DNA of 33,905 nt. It comes from an uncultured Eubacteriales bacterium. Its GTDB lineage: Bacteria; Bacillota; Clostridia; Christensenellales; CAG-138. The position numbers were made by a program, and so were the translations under genes. The DNA lies in contig CADAGD010000015.1 of NCBI GenBank assembly GCA_902787375.1, forward strand, positions 1-33,905. The letters are read 5' to 3'. Of the stretch, positions 8,057 through 15,003 are shown one piece after another (position 1 is the stretch's first letter; each line of letters begins with the position of its first letter). Below the pieces are notes generated by a model that was not told where the DNA came from, did no database searches, and saw only the letters and a program-made list of their open reading frames with translations.

Positions 8057-8706
8057 CAGACTATCTCCCAAACGAATGTGGCGTACTCCGTCAGCTCCAT
8101 GTTTTCGGGCGATACCTGCATCTCGACGGCCGCATCACAGCGCAGCTTGGCATTGCTTGAGTAGACCGTTGGCGAAACGAAATCGGGATCGTTCCATGTA
8201 TGCTCTATGGATATGAGCCTTCCGAGCTTCACACCGGAGCTTTCAGCCAGCAGCTCGGCACGCTTCAAGGCGTTCTTGGCGGCGGAGGCAAGCAGCGCGT
8301 CGCTTATGGATTCCCTGTCCCTGACTGTGAACCTGACGCTTATGCCGGGCTCCGCTATGCTGTCCGATATGGCGGTCAGCACGGTGGACAGCATATCCGT
8401 ATCGAAGCCGAAGCGTATCGCCATCGTGTGTTCGCAGACGTACCCCGCGAAGACCTGACGGTACATTCCGCGCTCATCGTGAACGCCCTCGTATTCGGTG
8501 CGCACGTTGAACGCCGAGGTTTTAAGCTCGGAAGGCTCGAAGCCCGCTTTTGAAAGAGCGTCCCTTAAAGCTGCCTGCTGCTCCGACGCCGCACGCATCG
8601 CCGCCGAGTAGTCCATGTCCCTGTTGCGAAGCTCCAAACCTACCTCTATCATGTCGGGCTTTACGCTCAGCTTGCCGATGCCCCTTATCGTTATCATCCT
8701 GTCCAT
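8056..8706 (-). CDS. SIMPL domain (DUF541) protein
   Basis: A 216-residue protein whose whole length fits the SIMPL/DUF541 family: an opening [20 protein letters not shown] strand motif, a helix with repeated alanines, a middle SAFNVRTEY strand, an [23 protein letters not shown] helix-strand segment and a closing AAVEMQV strand. There is no signal peptide or membrane helix, so unlike many relatives it is predicted to be cytoplasmic. Family members include oxidative-stress protein YggE and BP26 of Brucella, but the molecular function is unclear. GGAGG lies seven bases before the ATG. The stop codon overlaps the start of the copper ATPase gene by one base, so the two are translationally coupled. 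Confidence 0.85.
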   Translation of the reverse strand: MDRMITIRGIGKLSVKPDMIEVGLELRNRDMDYSAAMRAASEQQAALRDALSKAGFEPSELKTSAFNVRTEYEGVHDERGMYRQVFAGYVCEHTMAIRFGFDTDMLSTVLTAISDSIAEPGISVRFTVRDRESISDALLASAAKNALKRAELLAESSGVKLGRLISIEHTWNDPDFVSPTVYSSNAKLRCDAAVEMQVSPENMELTEYATFVWEIV

Positions 8707-8811
8707 GTTGAATCCTCCATTCGTATTGATAATTGAAGATTAACATATTATGCCCGCTCTTGCAAGACTTTTTTACGTTAAACGCGGATTGAAAAACAAT
8801 GCAATTTGTTG

Positions 8812-8839
8812 TTGACAAATCTTATTATTTTGTTATAAT
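8812..8839 (+). promoter_or_regulatory. Promoter of the tandem lipoprotein genes
   Basis: TTGACA at 8812-8817 and TATAAT at 8834-8839 are both perfect and are separated by 16 bases. The first lipoprotein gene starts 40 bases downstream. No equally convincing promoter was found on the opposite strand for the divergent SIMPL-copA operon. Confidence 0.85.
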
Positions 8840-8862
8840 GAACATTGTAACGAGGAGAATCC

Positions 8863-8965
8863 GGAAAGGAGTTTTATTATGAAGAAAACATACACAATTA
8901 TACTTCTCGCGCTCTGTGCGCTGCTGCTATTTTCGTCTGTTTCGTGCAAGGACGCTTCGACGCCC
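8863..8965 (+). repeat. Direct repeat, copy 1 (RBS plus signal peptide region)
   Basis: This 103-base block holds the ribosome binding site, start codon and signal peptide of the first lipoprotein gene. By eye it differs from the block at 9359-9461 at only two positions, both in the leucine-rich core of the signal peptide. Confidence 0.9.
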
Positions 8966-9343
8966 AAAACATTGTACCCGGAAGGCAGATGGGTGGACAT
9001 CCACAAGAACAGCCGTATGCGCACCGTTTCAGATGAGCTTACAAAGGGCAGGGTGGTTATCAAGATGGAGCTTGACTTCTCCGACATGACGCTTTCGGAT
9101 TTCAGCCATATCGTTTTTTCAAAAAGTGAAGTCGGACGGCCTGATGTTGAGATGGATATGGAGGAAACCCGCGCACTCAATACCGAAGATATTTTCAGCG
9201 TTAAAAAGGGTGAGGTTTACATGGTCTTTTCCGATAATAGCATCTATCAGCCCACGGAGGGCTCGTCTATATATACGCTTGATATAGACGGCTATAGTTT
9301 CATCTTCATGTATGGCGATCCCCATAATGTAAAAAATGATTAA
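8879..9343 (+). CDS. Predicted lipoprotein, tandem paralogue 1
   Basis: A 154-residue protein with a lipoprotein signal peptide (MKKTY start, leucine-rich core, lipobox SVSC with Cys23). The mature part is small and probably beta-rich, and ends in GDPHNVKND. I do not recognise the family. The next gene is a paralogue with the same layout: the mature parts are roughly half identical, sharing for example VIKMELDFS and SEVGRPD. AAAGGAG lies eight bases before the ATG. It is the first gene after a perfect promoter and should be displayed on the outer membrane leaflet. The function is unknown. Confidence 0.8.
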   Translation: MKKTYTIILLALCALLLFSSVSCKDASTPKTLYPEGRWVDIHKNSRMRTVSDELTKGRVVIKMELDFSDMTLSDFSHIVFSKSEVGRPDVEMDMEETRALNTEDIFSVKKGEVYMVFSDNSIYQPTEGSSIYTLDIDGYSFIFMYGDPHNVKND

Positions 9344-9358
9344 AAGAATTGCAACACG

Positions 9359-9461
9359 GGAAAGGAGTTTTATTATGAAGAAAACATACACAATTATACT
9401 TCTCGCACTCTGTGCGCTGCTGCTCTTTTCGTCTGTTTCGTGCAAGGACGCTTCGACGCCC
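9359..9461 (+). repeat. Direct repeat, copy 2 (RBS plus signal peptide region)
   Basis: This is the second copy of the 103-base block at 8863-8965, with two mismatches. Downstream of the block the two genes diverge quickly, so homogenisation is confined to the 5' part. Confidence 0.9.
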
Positions 9462-9842
9462 GTGACGCTTCATATGGAAGGCAACTGGGTGAATATCGAC
9501 AATAACAACCGCATACGCTCGGTTTCAAGCGAATTCACAAGGGGCAAGGCGGTCATAAAGATGGAGCTGGACTTTTCATCCGTGACGCTTGAGGAGCTGG
9601 GGGAACTTACTTTCAGCCTGAGCGAAGTCGGCAGACCTGATATCGAACCCGATTTGGAAGCCGGAAAAGCGCTCAATACCGGTGATTACCTTCACACTCC
9701 TTACAAGGGAGAAATCTATCTTGTATTTGAGGACAACAGCATATTTGAGCCGTCGGAGAGCTTCAATTCATATGACCTTAATATCGGCAACTACCATTTC
9801 GCCTTCATATATGGCGATGCAACTAATGCGAAAAACGATTAA
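9375..9842 (+). CDS. Predicted lipoprotein, tandem paralogue 2
   Basis: A 155-residue lipoprotein with the same signal peptide and lipobox (SVSC, Cys23) as its upstream paralogue, and a related mature domain ending in GDATNAKND. A frame is open upstream to 9336, but the ATG at 9375 is chosen because it has the same AAAGGAG binding site and sequence context as paralogue 1. The gene starts 31 bases after the first one ends and is followed by a hairpin terminator, so the two form a bicistronic unit. No domain is recognised. Retention of two diverged mature domains behind one signal sequence suggests related but distinct surface roles (inference). Confidence 0.8.
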   Translation: MKKTYTIILLALCALLLFSSVSCKDASTPVTLHMEGNWVNIDNNNRIRSVSSEFTRGKAVIKMELDFSSVTLEELGELTFSLSEVGRPDIEPDLEAGKALNTGDYLHTPYKGEIYLVFEDNSIFEPSESFNSYDLNIGNYHFAFIYGDATNAKND

Positions 9843-9862
9843 AAGGCTTGTTTAGCGGCAAG

Positions 9863-9900
9863 GGCATGATTCGATTAAGAACGATCGATCATGCCTTTTA
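9863..9900 (+). terminator. Intrinsic terminator after the lipoprotein pair
   Basis: Arms GGCATGAT (9863-9870) and ATCATGCC (9887-9894), extended inward by CGAT/ATCG pairing around a bulge, are followed by a T run. Confidence 0.8.
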
Positions 9901-9914
9901 ATATAAATACCCCC

Positions 9915-9943
9915 TTGTTTCTTTTTTATTATGATGCTAAAAT
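9915..9943 (+). promoter_or_regulatory. Possible promoter of the nrdG-like gene
   Basis: TTGTTT at 9915-9920 and TAAAAT at 9938-9943 have a 17-base spacer, about 50 bases before the start codon. Each hexamer departs from consensus, so this is a moderate candidate. Confidence 0.45.
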
Positions 9944-9992
9944 TGCGGCAAGGTAAAAAAGAGGGCGAACGCCCGGATAGAGAGGTGGGAAA

Positions 9993-10682
9993 ATGCTCAT
10001 AAACGGAATACAAAAGCTGACGCTGCTGGATTTTCCGGGCAGGACGGCTTGCATAGTCTTTCTGGCGGGCTGTGATCTGCGCTGTCCTTACTGCCACAAC
10101 AGCGAGCTGTGGACGGCGGACGCGCCGGCGGTAATGACGGACGCTGAGCTTATTTCGTTCCTTGAGAAAAGGCGCGGTATGCTCGACGGCGTTGTGTTCA
10201 CGGGCGGCGAAGCGCTTTTAAGGGAGGAGCTTCCCGATGTGATGAGAAGCGTTAAAAGCATGGGCTATGCGGTCAAGCTCGATACCAACGGCACGCATCC
10301 GGACAGGCTTGAGAAGCTTATTGAGGACGGGCTTATCGACTATGCAGCCATGGATATAAAGAACGACTGGCAGAGATACGCCGTCACCTGCGGCAGGGAA
10401 AAAATGGACTTGGAGCCTGTAAAGCGCAGCGTTGAGATACTCCTTTCGGACAGGGTGCCGTATGAGTTCCGTACCACCGTGCTTTCGCCGTTCCATGACG
10501 ATACCTCCTTTGAGAATATAGGACGCATCATAGAGGGAGCGGCGAACTATTTCCTACAACCCTTCGCGGATAGGGATACCGTGATGTATAAGGGCTTCTC
10601 CGCTCCGACGGAGGAACAGCTTCAAAGATATGCCCAAATAGTCAAGCCGTTTGTAGCGCGGGTGGGCATCCGCGGAATGTGA
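9993..10682 (+). CDS. nrdG: Anaerobic ribonucleotide reductase activating protein (radical SAM, NrdG-like)
   Basis: A 229-residue radical S-adenosylmethionine enzyme. The iron-sulfur cluster motif is CDLRCPYC, with Cys27, Cys31 and Cys34. FTGGEAL at about 69-75 is the SAM-binding glycine motif, and DTNGTHP and AAMDIKN continue the barrel. It should generate the glycyl radical on the NrdD subunit encoded next. The length and the N-terminus (IQKLTLLDFPGRTACIVF) fit the longer NrdG subgroup common in Clostridia. AGAGGTGGG lies just before the ATG. It has its own possible promoter and is separated from nrdD by 256 bases containing a weak terminator and a strong promoter, so the pair can be expressed separately. 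A pyruvate formate-lyase activase role is less likely given the neighbour. Confidence 0.9.
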   Translation: MLINGIQKLTLLDFPGRTACIVFLAGCDLRCPYCHNSELWTADAPAVMTDAELISFLEKRRGMLDGVVFTGGEALLREELPDVMRSVKSMGYAVKLDTNGTHPDRLEKLIEDGLIDYAAMDIKNDWQRYAVTCGREKMDLEPVKRSVEILLSDRVPYEFRTTVLSPFHDDTSFENIGRIIEGAANYFLQPFADRDTVMYKGFSAPTEEQLQRYAQIVKPFVARVGIRGM

Positions 10683-10713
10683 GCGGCGGATTTGGAAACG
10701 CGCCGTATTTTTT
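10683..10713 (+). terminator. Weak intrinsic terminator after nrdG
   Basis: A six-pair stem (GCGGCG at 10683-10688 with CGCCGT at 10701-10706, the outer pair G-U) is followed by six T residues. The loop is 12 bases, so the hairpin is of modest strength. Confidence 0.5.
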
Positions 10714-10775
10714 CGCTGTTTCTGTTTCCGTTTGCATCCTTTTTGTTCAAACAATCAATTTAATACAGAATATAA

Positions 10776-10823
10776 ACACAATATCTTGTGCCGATAATGA
10801 ATATATAACACATCATATAGGGA
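10776..10823 (+). promoter_or_regulatory. Candidate tandem NrdR boxes upstream of nrdD
   Basis: Box 1 at 10776-10791 reads ACACAATATCTTGTGC, almost the palindromic NrdR consensus. A weaker box 2 at 10808-10823 (ACACATCATATAGGGA) begins exactly 32 bases later, the three-helical-turn spacing known for paired NrdR sites. Both lie directly upstream of the -35 box of nrdD. NrdR is the repressor of bacterial ribonucleotide reductase genes. Its gene is not in this window. Confidence 0.6.
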
Positions 10824-10829
10824 AAAATA

Positions 10830-10858
10830 TTGACAGCCGCAGCCCGCTTTGATATAAT
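10830..10858 (+). promoter_or_regulatory. Consensus promoter of nrdD
   Basis: TTGACA (10830-10835) and TATAAT (10853-10858) are both perfect, with a 17-base spacer. The start codon is about 80 bases downstream, and the leader can form a hairpin around GGGC/GCCC near 10871-10891. Confidence 0.85.
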
Positions 10859-10938
10859 AAAGGAGAGGCGTGGGCGAGCCTGAGCTTTGCCCGGTCTTGA
10901 AAAAATCAAAGAAATCCTCAGAAACGGAGAATATAAAT

Positions 10939-13305
10939 ATGTATCGTGTTGTAAAACGTGACGGCAAGATCGCCGAATTTGATATTAAAAAGATAAGCGC
11001 GGCTATAACAAAGGCGTTCGACGCCATGAACAAGCAGTATCATCCGAGCATAATCGACATGCTCGCGCTGCGCGTTACCGCCGACTTCGAGGAGAAGATA
11101 AAGGATAACAGGATAGCCGTTGAGGATATTCAGGACAGCGTCGAAAAGGTGCTTTCCGAGGCGGGCTATGCCGACGTCGCCAAGAGCTACATACTCTACC
11201 GCAAGCAGAGGGAGAAGATAAGAAACGTCGGCTCCACACTCCTCGATTATAAGGATATAGTTGACAATTACCTCAAGATAAACGACTGGCGCGTTAAGGA
11301 GAACTCGACCGTCACATATTCCGTCGGCGGACTTATACTCTCCAACTCAGGCGCGATAACCGCCAATTACTGGCTTTCGGAGGTCTATGATAAGGAGATT
11401 GCCGAGGCCCACCGCTCCTGCGCTCTGCATCTGCATGACCTCTCGATGCTCACCGGCTACTGCGCCGGATGGAGCCTCAAGCAGCTCATAAGGGAGGGTC
11501 TTGGCGGCGTTCCCGGCAAGATAACCTCATCCCCCGCAAGCCATCTTTCGACGCTCTGCAATCAGATGGTCAATTTCCTCGGCATAATGCAGAACGAATG
11601 GGCGGGCGCACAGGCGTTTTCCTCATTCGATACATATCTTGCCCCCTTTGTCAAGGTCGATAACCTCACCTATAAGGAGGTCAAGCAGTGCGTGCAGAGC
11701 TTCGTCTACGGCGTCAATACGCCGAGTCGCTGGGGTACTCAGGCGCCTTTCTCCAATATCACGCTCGACTGGGTCGTTCCCAAGGATATGGAGAACATCC
11801 CCGCTATAGTCGGCGGCAAGGATCAGAATTTCACATACGGCGACTGCAAAAAGGAAATGGATATGGTCAATAAGGCGTTCATCGAAATAATGATCGAGGG
11901 CGACGCCAATGGCAGGGGCTTCCAGTATCCCATCCCCACATATTCCATAACCAAGGACTTCGATTGGTCTGAAACCGAGAACAACAAGCTCCTGTTCGAG
12001 ATGAGCGCGAAGTACGGCACACCCTACTTCTCCAACTACATCAATTCCGATATGGAACCCTCCGATGTTCGTTCGATGTGCTGCCGTCTGCGCCTCGATC
12101 TGCGTGAGCTGCGCAAAAAATCCGGCGGCTTCTTCGGTTCCGGCGAATCCACAGGCTCCGTCGGCGTCGTCACGATAAATATGCCCCGCATAGCCTATCT
12201 TGCAAAGGACGAAAAGGATTTCTACGCAAGGCTCGATAAGCTCATGGACATTGCCGCACGTTCGCTCAAGACCAAGCGCACCGTCATTACAAAGCTGCTT
12301 GACGCGGGACTTTATCCCTATACAAAGAGGTATCTCGGCACATTTGCCAACCACTTCTCGACAATAGGTCTTATAGGCATGAACGAGGTCGGACTTAACG
12401 CGAACTGGCTCCGCAAGGACCTCACCCATCCTGAAACGCAGAAGTTCACGCAGGAGGTTCTGAACCATATGCGTGAAAGGCTCTCGGACTATCAGGAGAT
12501 GTACGGCGATCTTTATAACCTTGAGGCAACTCCCGCCGAGTCCACGACATACCGCTTTGCCAAGCACGATAAGGAGCAGTTCCCGGATATAATCACCGCC
12601 AACGAGAACGGCACTCCGTATTATACGAACTCATCCCATCTGCCCGTGGGCTTTACCGAGGACATATTCTCCGCCCTCGATATACAGGATAACCTCCAGA
12701 CGCTCTATACCTCCGGTACGGTGTTCCATGCCTTCCTCGGAGAAAAGCTCCCCGATTGGAAAGCCTGCGCGAACCTTGTACGCAAGATTGCCGAGAATTA
12801 CCGTCTGCCCTACTATACCATGAGCCCGACGTACTCGGTATGCGCCGATCACGGCTACATAAAGGGCGAAGTTTCTGTCTGCCCCGAATGCGGCCGCAAG
12901 ACCGAGATATACAGCCGCATAACCGGCTATTACCGTCCCGTACAGAATTGGAACGACGGCAAAACTCAGGAGTTCAAGGATCGTCAGACATACGTCATCG
13001 AGAATTCCGTACTCAGGCACAACGGAGTTATGTCCCCGGAGGACGCTTGCAGGCTACACGAGGCGGAGCTTGCCGAGATGAACAGAACCATGCTGTTCGT
13101 TTCCGAAACATGCCCCAACTGCTCCATAGCCGAATCGCTCCTTGACAGGTTCCACGTCGATTATGAGAGGGTAATGGCGGCGGAGAACATGGAGCTTGCC
13201 AATAGGTTCGGCATAACTCAGGCTCCCACGCTCGTCGTAACGGACGGAAACGGCTTTAAGACATATAGGGGAGTTTCCGATATAATAGGCTTTACACGCA
13301 AATAA
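10939..13305 (+). CDS. nrdD: Anaerobic ribonucleoside-triphosphate reductase with C-terminal glutaredoxin-like domain
   Basis: A 788-residue class III ribonucleotide reductase that makes deoxynucleotides without oxygen. Residues about 1-95 are an ATP-cone allosteric domain (YRVVKRDGKIAEFDIKKI), followed by the ten-stranded catalytic barrel. Near the C-terminus a metal site is visible (Cys635, Cys648, Cys651, possibly His638). The glycyl radical loop is RITGYY with Gly663. Unlike short NrdD proteins, the chain continues into a glutaredoxin/NrdH-like domain (about 715-788) with Cys725-Pro-Asn-Cys728 and a cis-proline-type QAPTLVV, which probably supplies electrons to the active site. The ATG at 10939 is chosen because the family starts at this cone and ACGGAG precedes it. 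The open frame back to 10870 lacks family similarity. A strong terminator follows. Confidence 0.93.
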   Translation: MYRVVKRDGKIAEFDIKKISAAITKAFDAMNKQYHPSIIDMLALRVTADFEEKIKDNRIAVEDIQDSVEKVLSEAGYADVAKSYILYRKQREKIRNVGSTLLDYKDIVDNYLKINDWRVKENSTVTYSVGGLILSNSGAITANYWLSEVYDKEIAEAHRSCALHLHDLSMLTGYCAGWSLKQLIREGLGGVPGKITSSPASHLSTLCNQMVNFLGIMQNEWAGAQAFSSFDTYLAPFVKVDNLTYKEVKQCVQSFVYGVNTPSRWGTQAPFSNITLDWVVPKDMENIPAIVGGKDQNFTYGDCKKEMDMVNKAFIEIMIEGDANGRGFQYPIPTYSITKDFDWSETENNKLLFEMSAKYGTPYFSNYINSDMEPSDVRSMCCRLRLDLRELRKKSGGFFGSGESTGSVGVVTINMPRIAYLAKDEKDFYARLDKLMDIAARSLKTKRTVITKLLDAGLYPYTKRYLGTFANHFSTIGLIGMNEVGLNANWLRKDLTHPETQKFTQEVLNHMRERLSDYQEMYGDLYNLEATPAESTTYRFAKHDKEQFPDIITANENGTPYYTNSSHLPVGFTEDIFSALDIQDNLQTLYTSGTVFHAFLGEKLPDWKACANLVRKIAENYRLPYYTMSPTYSVCADHGYIKGEVSVCPECGRKTEIYSRITGYYRPVQNWNDGKTQEFKDRQTYVIENSVLRHNGVMSPEDACRLHEAELAEMNRTMLFVSETCPNCSIAESLLDRFHVDYERVMAAENMELANRFGITQAPTLVVTDGNGFKTYRGVSDIIGFTRK

Positions 13306-13327
13306 TACCGAGGTTTACAAGATGAAA

Positions 13328-13358
13328 AACAAGCGCGGAACGCCCGCGCTTGTTTTGG
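13328..13358. terminator. Strong bidirectional terminator between nrdD and the recR side
   Basis: An eleven-base perfect stem (AACAAGCGCGG at 13328-13338 with its complement at 13344-13354) has A residues before it and T residues after it, so it can serve both nrdD and the convergent ybaB-recR unit. Confidence 0.9.
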
Positions 13359-13389
13359 TCTATCAAGAAGTTTATCGAAAAAACTCTTC

Positions 13390-13572
13390 TTAAATCGTTT
13401 TTCTTATATAACAGGTCGATCTGCCGCCGCCGTGCTTTTCGATCTTGCCGAGTTCGCATAGCCTGCGAAGATGCCGCTCGATTGAAGACGCGCTCATCGA
13501 CGGCACAAGCTCTGCGATCTCATTTTTTGTAAACCTGCCTATATGGGTTCTGACGGCATTGCGAACAACGAA
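13390..13572 (-). pseudogene. 5'-truncated winged-helix gene remnant (Fic- or AlbA-type C-terminus)
   Basis: The reverse strand has a 60-codon open stretch with no plausible start codon at its upstream end, where a TGA closes the frame. The translation contains a clear winged helix: FTKNEIAELVPSMS, then SSIERHLRRLCELGKIEKHG, then GGGRSTCYIRKT. The last part, a basic G-x-G-R-S-T-x-Y wing, is typical of the C-terminal domain of Fic-family and AlbA/AAA-4-type proteins in Clostridia. The rest of such a protein is absent, so this is most likely a decayed tail. It lies 21 bases downstream of recR on the same strand. Initiation at an in-frame GTG at codon 23 could in principle give a very short peptide. 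Confidence 0.5.
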
Positions 13573-13593
13573 TCATGCCCGCAGCTTTTAATG

Positions 13594-14187
13594 TCAAACC
13601 TCCCGCCTGTTCTCCATGGCTTTAAAGAGGGTTATCTCGTCCACATATTCAAGGTTGCCGCCGATGGGAATGCCGTGAGCGATCCTTGTGGTTTTAACTC
13701 CAAAGGGTTTCAGCAGCTTGGCAATGTAGGATGCGGTCGCCTCGCCCTCAACGTCGGGGTTGGTGGCGAGTATGACCTCATTGACCTTGCCGTTTTCTAC
13801 CCTTTCGACAAGCTCCTTTATCCTTATGTCGTCGGGGCCGACGCCGTCCATGGGGGAGAGAGTGCCTCCAAGCACATGATAACAGCCGCGGTACTCGCGC
13901 ATACGCTCAAGGTATGATACGTCGCGGGCGTCCTTGACGACGCATATGACGGACTTATCGCGCTTTTCGTTGGCGCATATATCGCAAATGTCGTTTTCGG
14001 TAAAATTGCCGCAGACAGGGCAATAGTGAACAGACCGCTTGGCATTGAGCAGAGCGGAAGATAACCCCTCGACGTCCTCATTGGAGAGGGTGAGTATATG
14101 GTAGGCGAGCCTCTGAGCGGTCTTGATGCCGATGCCGGGAAGCCTGTTGAGCCTTGCCGTAAGATTGTCTATTGAAGCCGTACTCAC
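13594..14187 (-). CDS. recR: Recombination mediator protein RecR
   Basis: A 197-residue protein of the usual RecR length. It has a helix-hairpin-helix segment at about 10-30 (LNRLPGIGIKTAQRLA), a zinc finger with Cys56, Cys59, Cys68 and Cys71, a Toprim domain (VVKDARDVSYLE, about 82-96, and ATNPDVEGEATA), and the C-terminal IAHGIPIGGNLEYVDEITL motif. RecR, with RecO and RecF, loads RecA onto gapped DNA. The gene starts six bases after the ybaB stop, the usual ybaB-recR pair. The dnaX gene that commonly precedes ybaB is not present here. Confidence 0.96.
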   Translation of the reverse strand: MSTASIDNLTARLNRLPGIGIKTAQRLAYHILTLSNEDVEGLSSALLNAKRSVHYCPVCGNFTENDICDICANEKRDKSVICVVKDARDVSYLERMREYRGCYHVLGGTLSPMDGVGPDDIRIKELVERVENGKVNEVILATNPDVEGEATASYIAKLLKPFGVKTTRIAHGIPIGGNLEYVDEITLFKAMENRREV

Positions 14188-14193
14188 TTAAAA

Positions 14194-14526
14194 TCAGAAT
14201 CCGAGATTCATGCCTCCGGTGACCCTGTTCATTTCGGAGGACATGGTCTCCTCGGCGAGATTGATGGCGCCGTTGACCGCGGCGAGTATCATGTCCTGAA
14301 GCATTTCAACATCGTCAGGATCGACGCATTCGGGCTGTATCTCTATGGATTTCAGCTCCTTGCGGCCGTATATGACTACCTTGACCGCGCCGCCTCCCGC
14401 TGAGTATTCAAGCTCGCGGTTGCCCACTTCCTCCTGAATACGCTGAACATCCTGCTGCATTTTCTGCGCCTGCTTCATAAGCTGCTGCATATTTCCGCCC
14501 ATGCCGGGCATAAATCCCTTTGCCAT
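14194..14526 (-). CDS. ybaB: YbaB/EbfC family nucleoid-associated protein
   Basis: A 110-residue protein with the family pattern: a Met/Gly/Gln-rich start (GNMQQLMKQAQKMQQDVQRI), a helix, then VEYSAGGG-like and VKVVIYGRKELKSIEI strands, and a C-terminal helix with NLAEETMSSEMNRVTGG. Members are small dimeric DNA-binding proteins that coat the nucleoid and are almost always found next to recR, as here. GGAGG lies eight bases before the ATG, and a good promoter is found about 35 bases upstream. Confidence 0.95.
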   Translation of the reverse strand: MAKGFMPGMGGNMQQLMKQAQKMQQDVQRIQEEVGNRELEYSAGGGAVKVVIYGRKELKSIEIQPECVDPDDVEMLQDMILAAVNGAINLAEETMSSEMNRVTGGMNLGF

Positions 14527-14561
14527 TTATGCTTCCTCCTGTGATTTTGTATTTCGGATTG

Positions 14562-14590
14562 ATTATAACATCACGATAAGTTTTTGTCCA
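14562..14590 (-). promoter_or_regulatory. Promoter of ybaB-recR
   Basis: On the reverse strand TGGACA (14585-14590) and TATAAT (14562-14567) are 17 bases apart. The -35 box overlaps the left arm of a long inverted repeat (14589-14597). Confidence 0.7.
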
Positions 14591-14677
14591 TACCGTTGAG
14601 CAAAAAGGTTTTGACGAATGCCGCGCTTCCGATAACGGGGCGGTTAAGCATCGACTGCTTAAACAGACAACGGTATG
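14589..14677. repeat. Nested inverted repeats between ybaB and the pilus island
   Basis: Outer arms CATACCGTT (14589-14597) and AACGGTATG (14669-14677) enclose an inner perfect palindrome, TTAAGCA (14644-14650) and TGCTTAA (14656-14662), with a five-base centre. The outer left arm overlaps the ybaB -35 box. These could be regulator sites or a folded leader; no known motif is recognised. Confidence 0.45.
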
Positions 14678-14899
14678 AAAACATATAAGAATATGAAAGG
14701 TCAAACGAAGCATATTTAAAAAAGTTACATAACAATATAACGAAAACCGATAAATAATAACGGATATTTTACCGTATATTTCCCAAAAAGCCAATTAAAT
14801 GCTGTAAAAAAACGGAGAAGGAAAGCCGAGCGGTTAAAAAAGCCATTTTACAATATGAAAAGAAATACGCAAAAAAACGAAAAAATTTTCAAAAAAGTA
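14678..14899. other. AT-rich intergenic region upstream of the pilus promoter
   Basis: This part of the 477-base gap between ybaB and the adhesin gene is very AT-rich with many A runs. It holds no credible reading frame. It may act as an UP-like or curved element for the strong promoter that follows (inference). Confidence 0.4.
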
Positions 14900-14927
14900 T
14901 TGACAAAGCGCAGATATAATGTATAAT
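14900..14927 (+). promoter_or_regulatory. Promoter of the pilus island
   Basis: TTGACA (14900-14905) and TATAAT (14922-14927), both perfect with a 16-base spacer, are preceded by A-tracts. The leader to the adhesin ATG is about 70 bases. Confidence 0.85.
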
Positions 14928-15003
14928 ATATATGTAGACGCAAAAAGCAACTGCCTTGTTTGATGTATTTGTCAGGGAATGGAAGCTATCTGGGGGTGTG
15001 TGG

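Noticed and set aside
8707..8811. Promoter for the SIMPL-copA operon (TTGCAA with a TAATCT or CATAAT box).
   Set aside because: No combination gave two reasonable hexamers at 16-18 bases, so none is listed.
11623..12567. 314-codon open frame on the − strand inside nrdD.
   Set aside because: It mirrors a strongly conserved nrdD region; its translation has no family features.
14928..15003. Possible c-di-GMP-type riboswitch in the adhesin leader (a GACGCAAAAAGC stretch).
   Set aside because: The transcription start predicted from the -10 box leaves too little leader for the full aptamer, and the paired helices and tetraloop receptor could not be found.
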